Shown: in pieces, positions 1-7,939 of the stretch
How positions within the stretch are numbered: the first letter of the stretch is position 1
Layout: every line of letters starts with the position of its first letter
Source: Deltaproteobacteria bacterium
GTDB lineage: Bacteria; Desulfobacterota; Syntrophia; Syntrophales; UBA2210
Direction of reading: 5' to 3'
NCBI GenBank assembly: GCA_016935875.1
Contig: JAFGQD010000079.1
Coordinates: 1 to 11,100 of the forward strand
Length of the DNA stretch: 11,100 nucleotides
Program-made: the position numbers and the translations under genes
Notes under the pieces: model-generated
Databases searched by the model: none
Told to the model about the DNA's origin: nothing
What the model saw: only the letters and a program-made list of their open reading frames with translations

Positions 1-1559
1 CAGAATTCTATAACTGTGATTTCGTCCGTTTCAACAGCAAACATCCGATCCCTTTCGATCTTTTAAAAAACCTGAAGGAAGAGTACTTGCGCCGTGAGAT
101 GTGGGTCCCCCTGGAGAAAAGAGACGGCAAGGTCAAAGTCATAATAGATGATCCGAATAACGTCCTGAAACAGGATATGATCGAAAATCTACTGAGAACA
201 AGGGCTGTGGAATATGATGTCGCCCTGTATGACGATATACTGAAATTTATCAATCACTTCTACCAGACAGGAGACAACGTCGATTCGATCGCCGATATCA
301 TCGGAAGACTCGACACTGAAGAGAGATTTGAAGAGGAAGAGGACGAAATAACTGAATCTGACAGTGTCATCATGCAGTTGGTCAACCGGATAATCAACGA
401 TGCTTACATACGAAACGCCTCGGACATTCACATCGAACCAAACATAGGGAAGAAGAACGTTGAGGTACGATACAGGGTAGATGGCGATCTGGCGACATAC
501 CAGACTGTTCCCTTCAACTACAGAGCGGCCCTGGTCTCAAGAATCAAGATTATGTCGAATCTTGACATCACGGAGCGGAGAATACCGCAGGATGGAAAGA
601 TTAAATTCAAGCGTTCGCGGGGAAGTGAAGTGGAACTGCGCGTGGCTACCATCCCGACACAGGGGGGAGTTGAAGACGTGGTCATGCGTATCCTGGCCAG
701 CGGAGAAATAATGCGGCTTGAGGATATGGCCCTGTCCCCACACACGTACGAAACCTTGACCGAACTGCTTGAAAAACCCTATGGCATGATCCTCGCTGTC
801 GGCCCCACAGGATCCGGAAAAACGACGACCCTCCACTCAGCGCTGCACCACATAAACAGACCGGAAACCAAGATCTGGACAGCGGAAGATCCCGTGGAGA
901 TCTCCCAGTTCGGTCTCAGACAGGTACAGGTCAATCCAAAGATCGGCTTCGACTTTGCCCATGCCATGCGTGCATTTCTCAGGGCTGACCCGGACGTCAT
1001 CATGGTGGGAGAAATGAGGGATTACGAAACAGCAAAGACAGGTGTCGAGGCTTCGCTCACCGGACATCTGGTCTTCAGCACACTTCACACAAACAGCGCC
1101 CCCGAAACAATCGTACGGTTACTCGATATGGGAATCGATCCGCTCAATTTCGCGGATTCTCTCCTGGGCATATTGGCCCAGAGGCTGGTACGGACGCTGT
1201 GCAAGAAATGCAAGGAGGAGTACCATCCGGCAAGGGAAGAGTACGATGAACTGGCAGTAAATTACGGGGAAGAGCTGTTTGCCGGGCTGAACATGCCATA
1301 CAGCGACAATTTCAAACTATGCAGGGCCAAAGGTTGCGACACATGCGGCAAGACGGGCTACAGGGGAAGAATGGGAGTTCACGAACTTCTTGTCGCGACG
1401 GATGAAATCAAGCGGCTCATACAGAAACATGAAAATGTGGAGGCAATACGGAATATGGCAATTTCCCAGGGCATGTCAACACTGCTGCAGGATGGTATAA
1501 AAAAGGTTATTGCGGGTCACACGGATTTCAACCAGGTGCGCAGGGTGTGTATAAAGTAA
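1..1559 (+). CDS. GspE/PilB-family secretion or pilus assembly ATPase, 5' end missing
   Basis: Hexameric cytoplasmic ATPase that powers a type II secretion pseudopilus or type IV pilus. The frame is open from base 3, so the ATG at 87 is internal; the true start is off the window. In order one sees the end of an MshEN-type N-terminal domain (bases 3-270), an acidic linker around 310-360, the N2 domain with the SDIHIEP motif (about 420-440), Walker A GPTGSGKT at 801-824, an Asp box (AEDPVE) near 885, the Walker B region (DPDVIMVGE) near 988-1014 and the His box STLHTN near 1075. A tetracysteine zinc site follows: CKKC at 1200-1211 and CDTC at 1335-1346, preceded by a further Cys at 1320. The zinc site and two-domain N-terminus fit GspE and PilB; neighbouring pilus or secretion genes are outside the window, so I cannot choose between them. 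TAA stop at 1557-1559. Confidence 0.93.
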   Translation, partial: EFYNCDFVRFNSKHPIPFDLLKNLKEEYLRREMWVPLEKRDGKVKVIIDDPNNVLKQDMIENLLRTRAVEYDVALYDDILKFINHFYQTGDNVDSIADIIGRLDTEERFEEEEDEITESDSVIMQLVNRIINDAYIRNASDIHIEPNIGKKNVEVRYRVDGDLATYQTVPFNYRAALVSRIKIMSNLDITERRIPQDGKIKFKRSRGSEVELRVATIPTQGGVEDVVMRILASGEIMRLEDMALSPHTYETLTELLEKPYGMILAVGPTGSGKTTTLHSALHHINRPETKIWTAEDPVEISQFGLRQVQVNPKIGFDFAHAMRAFLRADPDVIMVGEMRDYETAKTGVEASLTGHLVFSTLHTNSAPETIVRLLDMGIDPLNFADSLLGILAQRLVRTLCKKCKEEYHPAREEYDELAVNYGEELFAGLNMPYSDNFKLCRAKGCDTCGKTGYRGRMGVHELLVATDEIKRLIQKHENVEAIRNMAISQGMSTLLQDGIKKVIAGHTDFNQVRRVCIK

Positions 1560-1602
1560 TACTGCAAGAAGTCAGAGGTTATACATCTACCACGAAACAT
1601 CT

Positions 1603-4215
1603 TCAATCCTTGACCATCTTCTGCCATTCGCTAATTTTGACAAGCGCTTCCATGGGTGTCCTGTTCAACACGTCAAACCCCTTCAGTTCGGTCATCAGGC
1701 GATTCTCTTTCCCAGCGAAGAGGTTCAGTTGTCCGACATTGCCACCCTTCCGCGAGGCCTTCCCCCGGGCGATCCTCGGCATACCGATCTCGTCCAGTTC
1801 ACCATTTTCCAGATTTCTCAACACCTCTCTGGCTCTTGATACAACATCTTCATGGACTCCGGCGAGACGGGCAACCTCAATACCATAACTCCTGTTAGCC
1901 CCCCCTTCAATAATGGTGCGCAGGAAGATAACCCTGTCGCCCCATTCCTTAACCGCGATACTCAGGTTCCTGACTCCATCCATGGTTCTCGCGAGATCCG
2001 TCAGCTCGTGGTAGTGTGTCGCGAAGAGTGTTCTCGCGCCGAGCTTATTCGGATCATGAATATGTTCCGCCACCGCCCAGGCTATGCTGAGACCGTCAAA
2101 AGTGCTCGTGCCCCTTCCCACTTCATCGAGAAGTATCAGACTTCTTGAAGAGGCGTTTTTCAGAATGCCTGCCACCTCCGTCATCTCCACCATAAAGGTG
2201 CTCTTCCCACCCGACAGGCTGTCCCCGGCTCCGACCCTGGTAAAAATCCTGTCAACGATGCCTATCTGTGCCTCATTAGCCGGAACAAAGCTCCCCATCT
2301 GCGCCATCAGAACCAGTACCGCCGTCTGACGTATATAGGTTGATTTGCCCGCCATGTTGGGCCCTGTGATAACGAGAAAACGGTTGCCATTGCGGTCCAG
2401 AAGCGTGTCATTAGGCACAAAGCCGCCATCCGGATTCATCCTCTCCACAACGGGATGTCTCCCCCCTTGTATGTGTATCAAATCCTCATTATTCACGCGT
2501 GGGCAGCAGTAGTTATACATCTCCGCGACCTCGGCCAGAGAGGTAATAGCATCAAGATCGGCAAGGCGCGAGGCCGTTCGTTGTATCCTCGTTATCTCGT
2601 GAGCTATCTTCTCTCTGATATCCACAAATAGTTCATATTCTCTTTTCTTCCTGCGTTCCTCCGCACCCAGGACGAGAGATTCATATTCCTTCAGTTCCTG
2701 ATTGATATACCGTTCCGCGTTGATCAGTGTCTGCTTCCTGACATAGTCATCCGGAACTTTATCGCTGTTCGCCCTGGTCACCTCTATGTAATACCCGAAT
2801 ACATTATTGAAGCCCACCTTGAGACTGCCTATGCCTGTTCGCTTCCGCTCCCTGTCCTCCATGGCGGCGATCCATTTTTTACCGTCCGTGCACAGCGATA
2901 TGATCTTGTCCAGATCATCGTCATACCCCGTTTTTATCACGTACCCGTCGCGAATGGTAATTGGTGGATCGTCCACTATCGCACCATCTATCAGGTCTGC
3001 CACATCCGGCATATCATCGAGGTCATCATGGACAGCTGATATCAGGGAGGATTCCAGTCCCGAGATGGTAGCCTTGATGGCAGGTATCAGCCTGAGAGAT
3101 CTCCCGAGAGCAAGCAAGTCTTTCCCATTCGCAACACCCATGGAAACCCGGCTGCCCAGGCGTTCAAGATCATAGATACCCCCGAGAGACGCCCGCAGGT
3201 TTTCTCTCAGCAGATGGTCATCCTTAATTTCCGAAACGGCGGCGAGTCTTGTCCTGATTCTGTCGGGATCCACAAGGGGATAATTGAGCCACCAGCGCAG
3301 TTTTCTCCCTCCCATGGCGGTGGTTGTCTCATCGAGGACATGGAACAGAGAACCCCGTTTTCTGCCCCCTTGTATGGTGGCAAACAGTTCAAGATTTCTC
3401 TTTGCCGTGTCATCCATTACCAGATAATTATGTATATCGTACCACAAGACCTCATTTATATGATTCAGTCTGTCCTTCTGTGTCTCCTTCACATAGCGCA
3501 AGACCGCTCCCGCCGCGCCTGTCATCACAGGGTATCTTTCAAAATCAACATCCCTCTTCTCACGAAAGAACTCATCGATAAGACCCGAGGCCGCATCCAC
3601 CGAGAAATAATCGGAATGGAGGAAGCTTATACTGCAATCACCGAACCGCAGTGCAAACGCCTCCATAAGGTCGTCTTCTTTTAGTTCTTCACATACAACC
3701 ACTTCTCTGAGATCAAGCCCTGCTATCTCATCGAGGAAGGCCTCTGTATCATCGGACTGCGTGACACGAAACTCGCCCGTCGAGATGTCCACGAAAGCAA
3801 GTCCGAAAGAGCCGTCCAGCACCGAAATACCCGCCAGAAAGTTATTCTCCTTCGCGGAGAGATTTTCTGAATCGACAACCAGTCCCGGCGTTACGATGCG
3901 CACAACCTCTCTTTTCACAATTCCTTTCGCATCCTTCGGATCCTCCATCTGTTCACAGATGGCAACCTTGTACCCATTTTCAATGAGCTTTGATATATAG
4001 CCGGAGGCCGCGTGCCAGGGTACACCGCATAGCGGAATCGCATCTTCTTTGCCTTTGTTCCTGGATGTCAGCGTAATCTCGAGAACCTTGGAGGCAACCT
4101 CGGCATCCTCGAAGAACATCTCATAAAAATCACCCATCCTGAAAAATATGATACAGTCGCTGTGCAGTTCCTTTATCTCGAGATACTGCCTCATCGCCGG
4201 TGTAAGATTTCTCAC
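1603..4215 (-). CDS. mutS: DNA mismatch repair protein MutS
   Basis: Recognises base mismatches and small loops and starts methyl-directed or nick-directed repair with MutL. The protein is 870 residues, a full MutS1 length. The mismatch-wedge motif is visible as GDFYEMF with F30 and E32, followed by the connector, core/clamp (about 260-560) and ATPase domains. Walker A is GPNMAGKST at 618-626 with K624, and the Walker B/signature DEVGRGTSTFDG lies about 70 residues later. QLNLF at 829-833 resembles a beta-clamp binding pentapeptide, in the C-terminal tail where MutS carries one. Translation starts at GTG (4215-4213), chosen because AAAGGAG at 4228-4222 sits 6 bases upstream; the next ATG (residue 8) would be too far from it. 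It stands alone on this strand, divergent from rlmN and convergent with the secretion ATPase. The family assignment is certain. Confidence 0.98.
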   Translation of the reverse strand: MRNLTPAMRQYLEIKELHSDCIIFFRMGDFYEMFFEDAEVASKVLEITLTSRNKGKEDAIPLCGVPWHAASGYISKLIENGYKVAICEQMEDPKDAKGIVKREVVRIVTPGLVVDSENLSAKENNFLAGISVLDGSFGLAFVDISTGEFRVTQSDDTEAFLDEIAGLDLREVVVCEELKEDDLMEAFALRFGDCSISFLHSDYFSVDAASGLIDEFFREKRDVDFERYPVMTGAAGAVLRYVKETQKDRLNHINEVLWYDIHNYLVMDDTAKRNLELFATIQGGRKRGSLFHVLDETTTAMGGRKLRWWLNYPLVDPDRIRTRLAAVSEIKDDHLLRENLRASLGGIYDLERLGSRVSMGVANGKDLLALGRSLRLIPAIKATISGLESSLISAVHDDLDDMPDVADLIDGAIVDDPPITIRDGYVIKTGYDDDLDKIISLCTDGKKWIAAMEDRERKRTGIGSLKVGFNNVFGYYIEVTRANSDKVPDDYVRKQTLINAERYINQELKEYESLVLGAEERRKKREYELFVDIREKIAHEITRIQRTASRLADLDAITSLAEVAEMYNYCCPRVNNEDLIHIQGGRHPVVERMNPDGGFVPNDTLLDRNGNRFLVITGPNMAGKSTYIRQTAVLVLMAQMGSFVPANEAQIGIVDRIFTRVGAGDSLSGGKSTFMVEMTEVAGILKNASSRSLILLDEVGRGTSTFDGLSIAWAVAEHIHDPNKLGARTLFATHYHELTDLARTMDGVRNLSIAVKEWGDRVIFLRTIIEGGANRSYGIEVARLAGVHEDVVSRAREVLRNLENGELDEIGMPRIARGKASRKGGNVGQLNLFAGKENRLMTELKGFDVLNRTPMEALVKISEWQKMVKD

Positions 4216-4221
4216 CCGCTA

Positions 4222-4228
4222 CTCCTTT
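4222..4228 (-). promoter_or_regulatory. Ribosome binding site deciding the GTG start of mutS
   Basis: On the minus strand AAAGGAG is followed by a 6-base spacer and GTG. This is a near-ideal Shine-Dalgarno arrangement and fixes the non-ATG start of mutS. Confidence 0.8.
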
Positions 4229-4257
4229 CTTTCAATCTGTGCAATTCCACTATTTCT

Positions 4258-4285
4258 ACTATCACAAAAGATCTTTTTTTAACAA
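4258..4285 (-). promoter_or_regulatory. Candidate mutS promoter (sigma70-like, extended -10)
   Basis: On the minus strand TTGTTA (4285-4280) is followed after 16 bases by GATAGT (4263-4258), with TG one base before the -10 box. Each hexamer matches the consensus at 4 of 6 positions. The predicted transcript start near 4251 gives a leader of about 36 bases. The spacer contains the perfect 12-base palindrome AAAAGATCTTTT (4266-4277), which could be chance in an AT-rich spacer. Prediction only. Confidence 0.33.
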
Positions 4286-4312
4286 CCCGACTTGAATAAT
4301 TATGAGTAATCC

Positions 4313-4341
4313 TTGCGAGTTCTCTCCCTTGGTGATATCAT
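4313..4341 (+). promoter_or_regulatory. Candidate rlmN promoter (extended -10)
   Basis: TTGCGA (4313-4318), a 17-base spacer and TATCAT (4336-4341), with TG at 4333-4334 giving an extended -10. The -10 box matches 5 of 6 consensus positions. The predicted start near 4348 leaves a leader of roughly 80 bases before rlmN. Inferred from motifs only. Confidence 0.4.
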
Positions 4342-4345
4342 GCAT

Positions 4346-4366
4346 ATAGTTATTTTTATCAACTAT
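4346..4366. repeat. Inverted repeat in the rlmN leader/start region
   Basis: ATAGTT (4346-4351) and AACTAT (4361-4366) are perfect inverted arms separated by 9 AT-rich bases. The repeat sits exactly where the predicted rlmN transcript would begin, so it could be an operator. AT-rich composition makes a chance origin possible. Confidence 0.3.
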
Positions 4367-4429
4367 TTTATACGTATATTGCAACTGTCAATACAACACA
4401 GTTCATAGACGCTATTACAAAAAGGCTGC

Positions 4430-5488
4430 ATGAAAAACCATATGGACAAACCCGACCTGAACAACATGTCTTTTGAAGAGATCGAAGGTTTAATTTCCCA
4501 CCTTGGAAAAGAGAAATACCGGGCACATCAGATCTTGAAATGGATACACCAGTCGGGTGTCTCGTCCTTTGATGAAATGACCAATCTCTCAAAGGTCTTC
4601 AGGAAAGAGATCAAAGAACTGGCCCGTATCACCTTCCCCCTGATAGAAGAAATCGAGGAATCAAAAGACGGCACGAAGAAAGTGCTCCTCAAGCTGGAAG
4701 ATGGCACTTTCATAGAGAGTGTACTGATATGGGAAAAGAGTCACTGGACCCAGTGTGTATCCACACAGGCCGGGTGCGCAATGGGCTGCAGATTCTGTCT
4801 TACCGGAAAATACGGTTTGAAGAGAAACCTCTCACCCTCAGAGATAGTCGGACAGATAACAGCCCTTCGTTTCAATACACCCGAAGGCAGGGACATAAAA
4901 AACATCGTCATGATGGGGATGGGAGAACCGCTTGCCAACTACGAAAACACCCTGAAGGCAATCCGGATTATCACCTCCGATACGGGGCCCTGTTTTTCAA
5001 AGAGGAGAATAACCGTTTCTACCTGTGGAATAACACCGATGATACGCAGACTGGGCGAGGATATTTCCGTCAACCTCGCGGTGTCGCTGAACGCCCCGAA
5101 CGACGCGAAGAGGACGTACCTGATGCCTGTGAACAAAAAGTATCCCCTCAAAGAGCTCATAGATGCATGTCGTACATATCCCATGCCGAGGAGAAGAATG
5201 ATTACCTTCGAATACATCCTGATGGACGGCATCAACGATTCGGAAGAAGACGCGAAGATGCTCACATCGCTCCTCAGAGGGGTACATTGCAAATTCAACC
5301 TCATACCTTTCAACGAATTCCCGGGATCGGAATTCAAGAGCCCTTCAGATAAGAAATTGAGAATATTCCAGGACATACTAATAAAACACCATTACACAGC
5401 CATGATCCGCACAAGTAAAGGAAAAGACATATCGGCCGCATGCGGGCAGTTGAGCGGTCGTAAACACGATAATTCTCTTCACCTGTGA
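4430..5488 (+). CDS. rlmN: Dual-specificity rRNA/tRNA adenine-C2 methyltransferase RlmN
   Basis: Radical-SAM enzyme that methylates C2 of A2503 in 23S rRNA and of A37 in some tRNAs, using a ping-pong mechanism through a methylated cysteine. The 352-residue protein has an N-terminal helical RNA-binding domain (about 10-95), then the 4Fe-4S motif CAMGCRFC with C116, C120 and C123. The SAM-binding GMGEPLANY follows at 163-171. C338 in the AACGQL tail corresponds to the methyl-carrying cysteine (E. coli C355), C109 to E. coli C118, and E96 to the conserved glutamate E105; all key residues are present. The start is ATG 4430 with a weak AAAGG (4421-4425) only 4 bases upstream; ATG 4442 is an alternative. 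It is divergent from mutS and followed after 76 bases by the TPR-OmpA gene. RlmN rather than Cfr, by the housekeeping context and overall sequence. Confidence 0.97.
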   Translation: MKNHMDKPDLNNMSFEEIEGLISHLGKEKYRAHQILKWIHQSGVSSFDEMTNLSKVFRKEIKELARITFPLIEEIEESKDGTKKVLLKLEDGTFIESVLIWEKSHWTQCVSTQAGCAMGCRFCLTGKYGLKRNLSPSEIVGQITALRFNTPEGRDIKNIVMMGMGEPLANYENTLKAIRIITSDTGPCFSKRRITVSTCGITPMIRRLGEDISVNLAVSLNAPNDAKRTYLMPVNKKYPLKELIDACRTYPMPRRRMITFEYILMDGINDSEEDAKMLTSLLRGVHCKFNLIPFNEFPGSEFKSPSDKKLRIFQDILIKHHYTAMIRTSKGKDISAACGQLSGRKHDNSLHL

Positions 5489-5505
5489 ACCCGTCAGCAA
5501 ACCCC

Positions 5506-5534
5506 TTGCCCAATTCACATCCGTGTGATATCTT
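5506..5534 (+). promoter_or_regulatory. Candidate promoter for the TPR-OmpA gene
   Basis: In the 76-base gap after rlmN, TTGCCC (5506-5511) is followed after 17 bases by TATCTT (5529-5534), with TG at 5526-5527 forming an extended -10. The core TGATATCTT closely resembles TGATATCAT in the proposed rlmN promoter. A transcript from here would have a leader of only about 24 bases. Readthrough from rlmN is equally possible. Confidence 0.32.
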
Positions 5535-5564
5535 GGCGGAAAATAATAATCGCCGAGGTGAAGT

Positions 5565-6341
5565 ATGAAAAAGATATATCTCGCCGTCATAATTGCTTTT
5601 TTTATATCATGGCAGCCGGTCTGCGCGCAGGAGGCGGCAACATGGATCGAAAAGGGCGACATACTCGAACAGCAGGAAATATATGCGGAGGCAGTGAAGG
5701 CATACACAAAAGCAATAGAATATGATCCCGGCTCCGCTGACGCCTATCTGAAAAGGGGGATCGCCCTCTTCTCGGAAAGAAAGACCAACTGTACGGAATC
5801 ACTCAGCGACTTCACAAAAGCGATAGAACTTGCACCCGGAAATGCCGAAGCCTATTTCCGGCGAGGATCCGTTAATTATTACATGATTAACAATGAACAG
5901 GGCTTGAAAGACATGGAAACCGCCGCCGCCTTGGGACACACAGGCGCGCGCGATTGGCTTGCCTCAAAAACGGGGACTCAACAGGCCGATTCGGACATAT
6001 CCTTTACTACGCAATCCATCATCTACTTTGACCATGACAGAGCCGATATACAGCCCTCTTACCGCAGGCTCCTGGAGAATGTCGCCACGGCACTGACAAA
6101 TAACCCCCGGCTATCCATCGTGTTATCGGGTCACGCGGACAGTACAGGCACGGAAGAATACAATAATACCCTCTCTCTGAAAAGGGCAACTGTTGTAAAA
6201 GGATATCTGGTGAAAAATTCCACTGTTTCTCCGGAAAGAATTGCCGTAAAGGCTTATGGAGAGAGCATGCCGGCCGCATCGAATGACACCAAAGATGACC
6301 GAGCCCTGAACCGTAGAGTGGAGTTTGACGTTTACGAATAA
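5565..6341 (+). CDS. Exported TPR-repeat protein with C-terminal OmpA peptidoglycan-binding domain
   Basis: The 258-residue protein begins with a Sec signal peptide (KK, then a hydrophobic run 5-18) with likely cleavage after VCA at residue 21; there is no proper lipobox although C20 is present. Residues 25-124 hold two clear TPR repeats and a third degenerate one (landmarks AVKAYTKAIEYDPGSADAY and DFTKAIELAPGNAEAY). Residues 147-258 form an OmpA C-terminal domain beginning IIYFDHDRADI. D192 in GHADSTG and R207 in LSLKRA are the positions that hold diaminopimelate in this family. It should act in the periplasm, anchored noncovalently to peptidoglycan while the TPRs scaffold a partner, which is unknown. 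GAGGTG (5555-5560) lies 4 bases before the ATG. It is not Pal: it is not a lipoprotein, and no tol genes are nearby. Confidence 0.88.
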   Translation: MKKIYLAVIIAFFISWQPVCAQEAATWIEKGDILEQQEIYAEAVKAYTKAIEYDPGSADAYLKRGIALFSERKTNCTESLSDFTKAIELAPGNAEAYFRRGSVNYYMINNEQGLKDMETAAALGHTGARDWLASKTGTQQADSDISFTTQSIIYFDHDRADIQPSYRRLLENVATALTNNPRLSIVLSGHADSTGTEEYNNTLSLKRATVVKGYLVKNSTVSPERIAVKAYGESMPAASNDTKDDRALNRRVEFDVYE

Positions 6342-6369
6342 TTACCGGATTATCTGTCTGAATGCTATC

Positions 6370-6402
6370 GGCTGAAGGATACAGAATGAGAAGCCTTCAG
6401 CC
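6370..6402. terminator. Strong hairpin between convergent genes, possible bidirectional terminator
   Basis: GGCTGAAGG (6370-6378) pairs perfectly with CCTTCAGCC (6394-6402), a 9-base stem with a 15-base loop. It sits 28 bases after the TPR-OmpA stop and 8 bases from the stop of the converging kinase gene. Neither side has a U-tract, so it is not a standard intrinsic terminator; it may protect the 3' ends or act with Rho. Confidence 0.5.
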
Positions 6403-6410
6403 CGGCCCCC

Positions 6411-7013
6411 TTATCGTTCAACTTTCCCAATCACGAACCATTCATCGTCCGAATCGGAGGCTGTGTCGACGATGAGATGTATGATTTTCAAACCGGGATA
6501 CAAGCCTTTGAGTTCGTCAATGTCCACGGGCTCGAATTTGTTCTTGTTGTTCAGATAGGCCTGCTCCGTCAGGGCGTTGGACTCGTAATTTTCTTTGGTT
6601 CTTTTGGAAATCTTGTTCAGAGAGTATTCCTGTGGGCACTGGGTCTGCTGTATAATGAATGTCTTCCGATTTTTCGCGGCCACACCGGCAGCCCTCTTCC
6701 TCAGAGTCTGGGTAACAAATGTGGCATCAAGGATGACCCCCCTCCCCCGTGAGGAGAGTTCATCGGCCATGGAAAACATTGTGTCGTACACAAGCGTCCT
6801 CTTGTCCATATTGGACGCTACCTTTTCGTCGAAGATATCCTCACTCTTCAGGACTTCGCGGCGTATCACGTCTGTCCGCAGCATCTCGTATCCCTTCAAA
6901 CGCGCCACGACCTCAGTGGTTTCCGTCTTGTTCGTTGCCGGAAGTCCACAGGCAATCAGAACGGCATCGCTTACTATCTCCTTTTCGACAAATTCCTTAA
7001 ACGGTATTTTCAA
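6411..7013 (-). CDS. P-loop kinase-like/AAA_33-type protein with aberrant Walker A
   Basis: A 200-residue small P-loop protein of the predicted-kinase type (COG0645-like, related to gluconate/shikimate kinase and zeta folds). The N-terminal strand AVLIACG leads into GLPATNKT at 23-30, where a Walker A motif GxPGSGKS/T is expected; K29 and T30 remain but the two usual glycines are A26 and N28. Further landmarks are MLRTDVIRREV (44-54), a likely substrate/acceptor segment, and VILDATF (93-99), the second strand motif seen in these kinases. The substrate is unknown. Third gene of a minus-strand operon, 47 bases after the PHP gene. The start is TTG (7013-7011), supported by AAAGGAG with a 7-base spacer; no ATG is suitably placed. 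Its partner domain in fused homologues, an APH-like kinase, is the first gene of this operon. It could still bind nucleotide or be a non-catalytic sensor. Confidence 0.82.
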   Translation of the reverse strand: MKIPFKEFVEKEIVSDAVLIACGLPATNKTETTEVVARLKGYEMLRTDVIRREVLKSEDIFDEKVASNMDKRTLVYDTMFSMADELSSRGRGVILDATFVTQTLRKRAAGVAAKNRKTFIIQQTQCPQEYSLNKISKRTKENYESNALTEQAYLNNKNKFEPVDIDELKGLYPGLKIIHLIVDTASDSDDEWFVIGKVER

Positions 7014-7020
7014 TGGAATG

Positions 7021-7027
7021 CTCCTTT
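7021..7027 (-). promoter_or_regulatory. Ribosome binding site supporting the TTG start of the P-loop kinase gene
   Basis: AAAGGAG on the minus strand, 7 bases before TTG. It gives this last gene of the operon its own strong translation signal, in contrast to the coupled PHP gene. Confidence 0.7.
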
Positions 7028-7060
7028 ATACGGCATTGATTTCAAATTGTTATATATCAC

Positions 7061-7939
7061 TCAACCTTTAACCTCAAACTGATCTACCACAAAATCGGGG
7101 ACTTCGATATTACCCATAATCGCAGGCTGTTGATGGCAGTCGGACCCGCCTGTCACTATCAGCCCTTCCCTGCGGGCGAACGCGAGGTATGATTTGATTG
7201 ACCTTCCGCTGTGTCTCGAATGCCAGCATTCCACACCGTCTATATACTCCAGCATGGCTTCACGAATAATGGCATGCTGCTGGACTACAGAAGGGGTGAG
7301 CGACACGAGAGAGGACCCATTGGGGTCATTGGGATGGGCGATCACCAACCTTCCCCCGGCGCTCCGTATCAGATCGGAAGCCTCTTCCAGGCCCAGCGAC
7401 ATTTTCGGCATATCACACTTCACAAGATATTTGGAGAAGGCCTCCATCTTATCACTGACTATACCCTTCTTTATCATGTAATTCGCAATGTGAGGACGAC
7501 CGAATGAGCCGTCAACACTTGCCTGGATCTCTTCCATATCGAGCACTGAGAAACTCTGCCTGCCCTCTTTCTGAAATTCCCGATTGATATTTCCCAGTAT
7601 CTTCATCGCCCTTTTCTCCCTGAAATCCCGCATCTCAAGAAGCTTGCTCGTAAGAGGTTCATTATGGATATCATACTCATATCCCAGCAAATGAAGTTCA
7701 ACACCTTTACCATTCCTGTATGCCGGGTGAGAAAAGGTTACACTGAGTTCAACACCGGGAATGTACGCGATTCCATACCGGTCGGCAAGGGCTATCGCCT
7801 CATCCTGGCAGTGGACCGCGTCGTGATCGGTGATTGACATACATTGGATATTTCTTCTGGAGGCCTCGGCAAAGATCTCCTCCAGCGTCCACTTGCCGTC
7901 CGATCCGTTTTTCGAGTGAATATGGAGATCAATCTTCAT
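7061..7939 (-). CDS. PHP-domain metal-dependent phosphoesterase (YciV/RNase AM-like)
   Basis: The 292-residue protein has the full set of PHP metal-binding motifs: HIH at 6-8, TDHD at 37-40, E64 in GVELS, H83, H150 in GRPHIANYM, H202 in AHPND, and SDCH with D267 and H269. The insertion between motifs (about 100-185, with GRPHIA and a YLVK stretch) is typical of the COG0613 group, which includes E. coli YciV/RNase AM and AMP or 3',5'-bisnucleotide phosphatases. It should be a soluble hydrolase of phosphate esters on a nucleotide or RNA 5' end, but the substrate is not readable from sequence. HIH lies right after the ATG, fixing the start. The ATG overlaps the end of the upstream APH-like gene by 11 bases and has no clear Shine-Dalgarno of its own, so translation is probably coupled. 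It is not the histidinol-phosphatase or DNA polymerase PHP form, by length and insertion. Confidence 0.92.
   Translation of the reverse strand: MKIDLHIHSKNGSDGKWTLEEIFAEASRRNIQCMSITDHDAVHCQDEAIALADRYGIAYIPGVELSVTFSHPAYRNGKGVELHLLGYEYDIHNEPLTSKLLEMRDFREKRAMKILGNINREFQKEGRQSFSVLDMEEIQASVDGSFGRPHIANYMIKKGIVSDKMEAFSKYLVKCDMPKMSLGLEEASDLIRSAGGRLVIAHPNDPNGSSLVSLTPSVVQQHAIIREAMLEYIDGVECWHSRHSGRSIKSYLAFARREGLIVTGGSDCHQQPAIMGNIEVPDFVVDQFEVKG

Noticed and set aside
1656..4000. Several plus-strand open frames of 79-156 codons inside mutS
   Set aside because: They are antisense shadows of mutS with no family character; the MutS frame explains the region completely.
4729..5352. A 207-codon frame overlapping rlmN on the same strand
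   Set aside because: Its translation is low-complexity and unlike any family, while the rlmN frame carries every catalytic residue.
5533..5554. Possible sigma54 promoter or small hairpin (GGCG ... CGCC) before the TPR-OmpA gene
   Set aside because: The GG/GC doublet spacing does not fit sigma54, and the stem has only 4 bases with an 12-base AT-rich loop.
6411..7013. Zeta-type toxin of a toxin-antitoxin pair
   Set aside because: The fold class is related, but there is no small antitoxin gene next to it; the neighbour is a 292-residue PHP enzyme.
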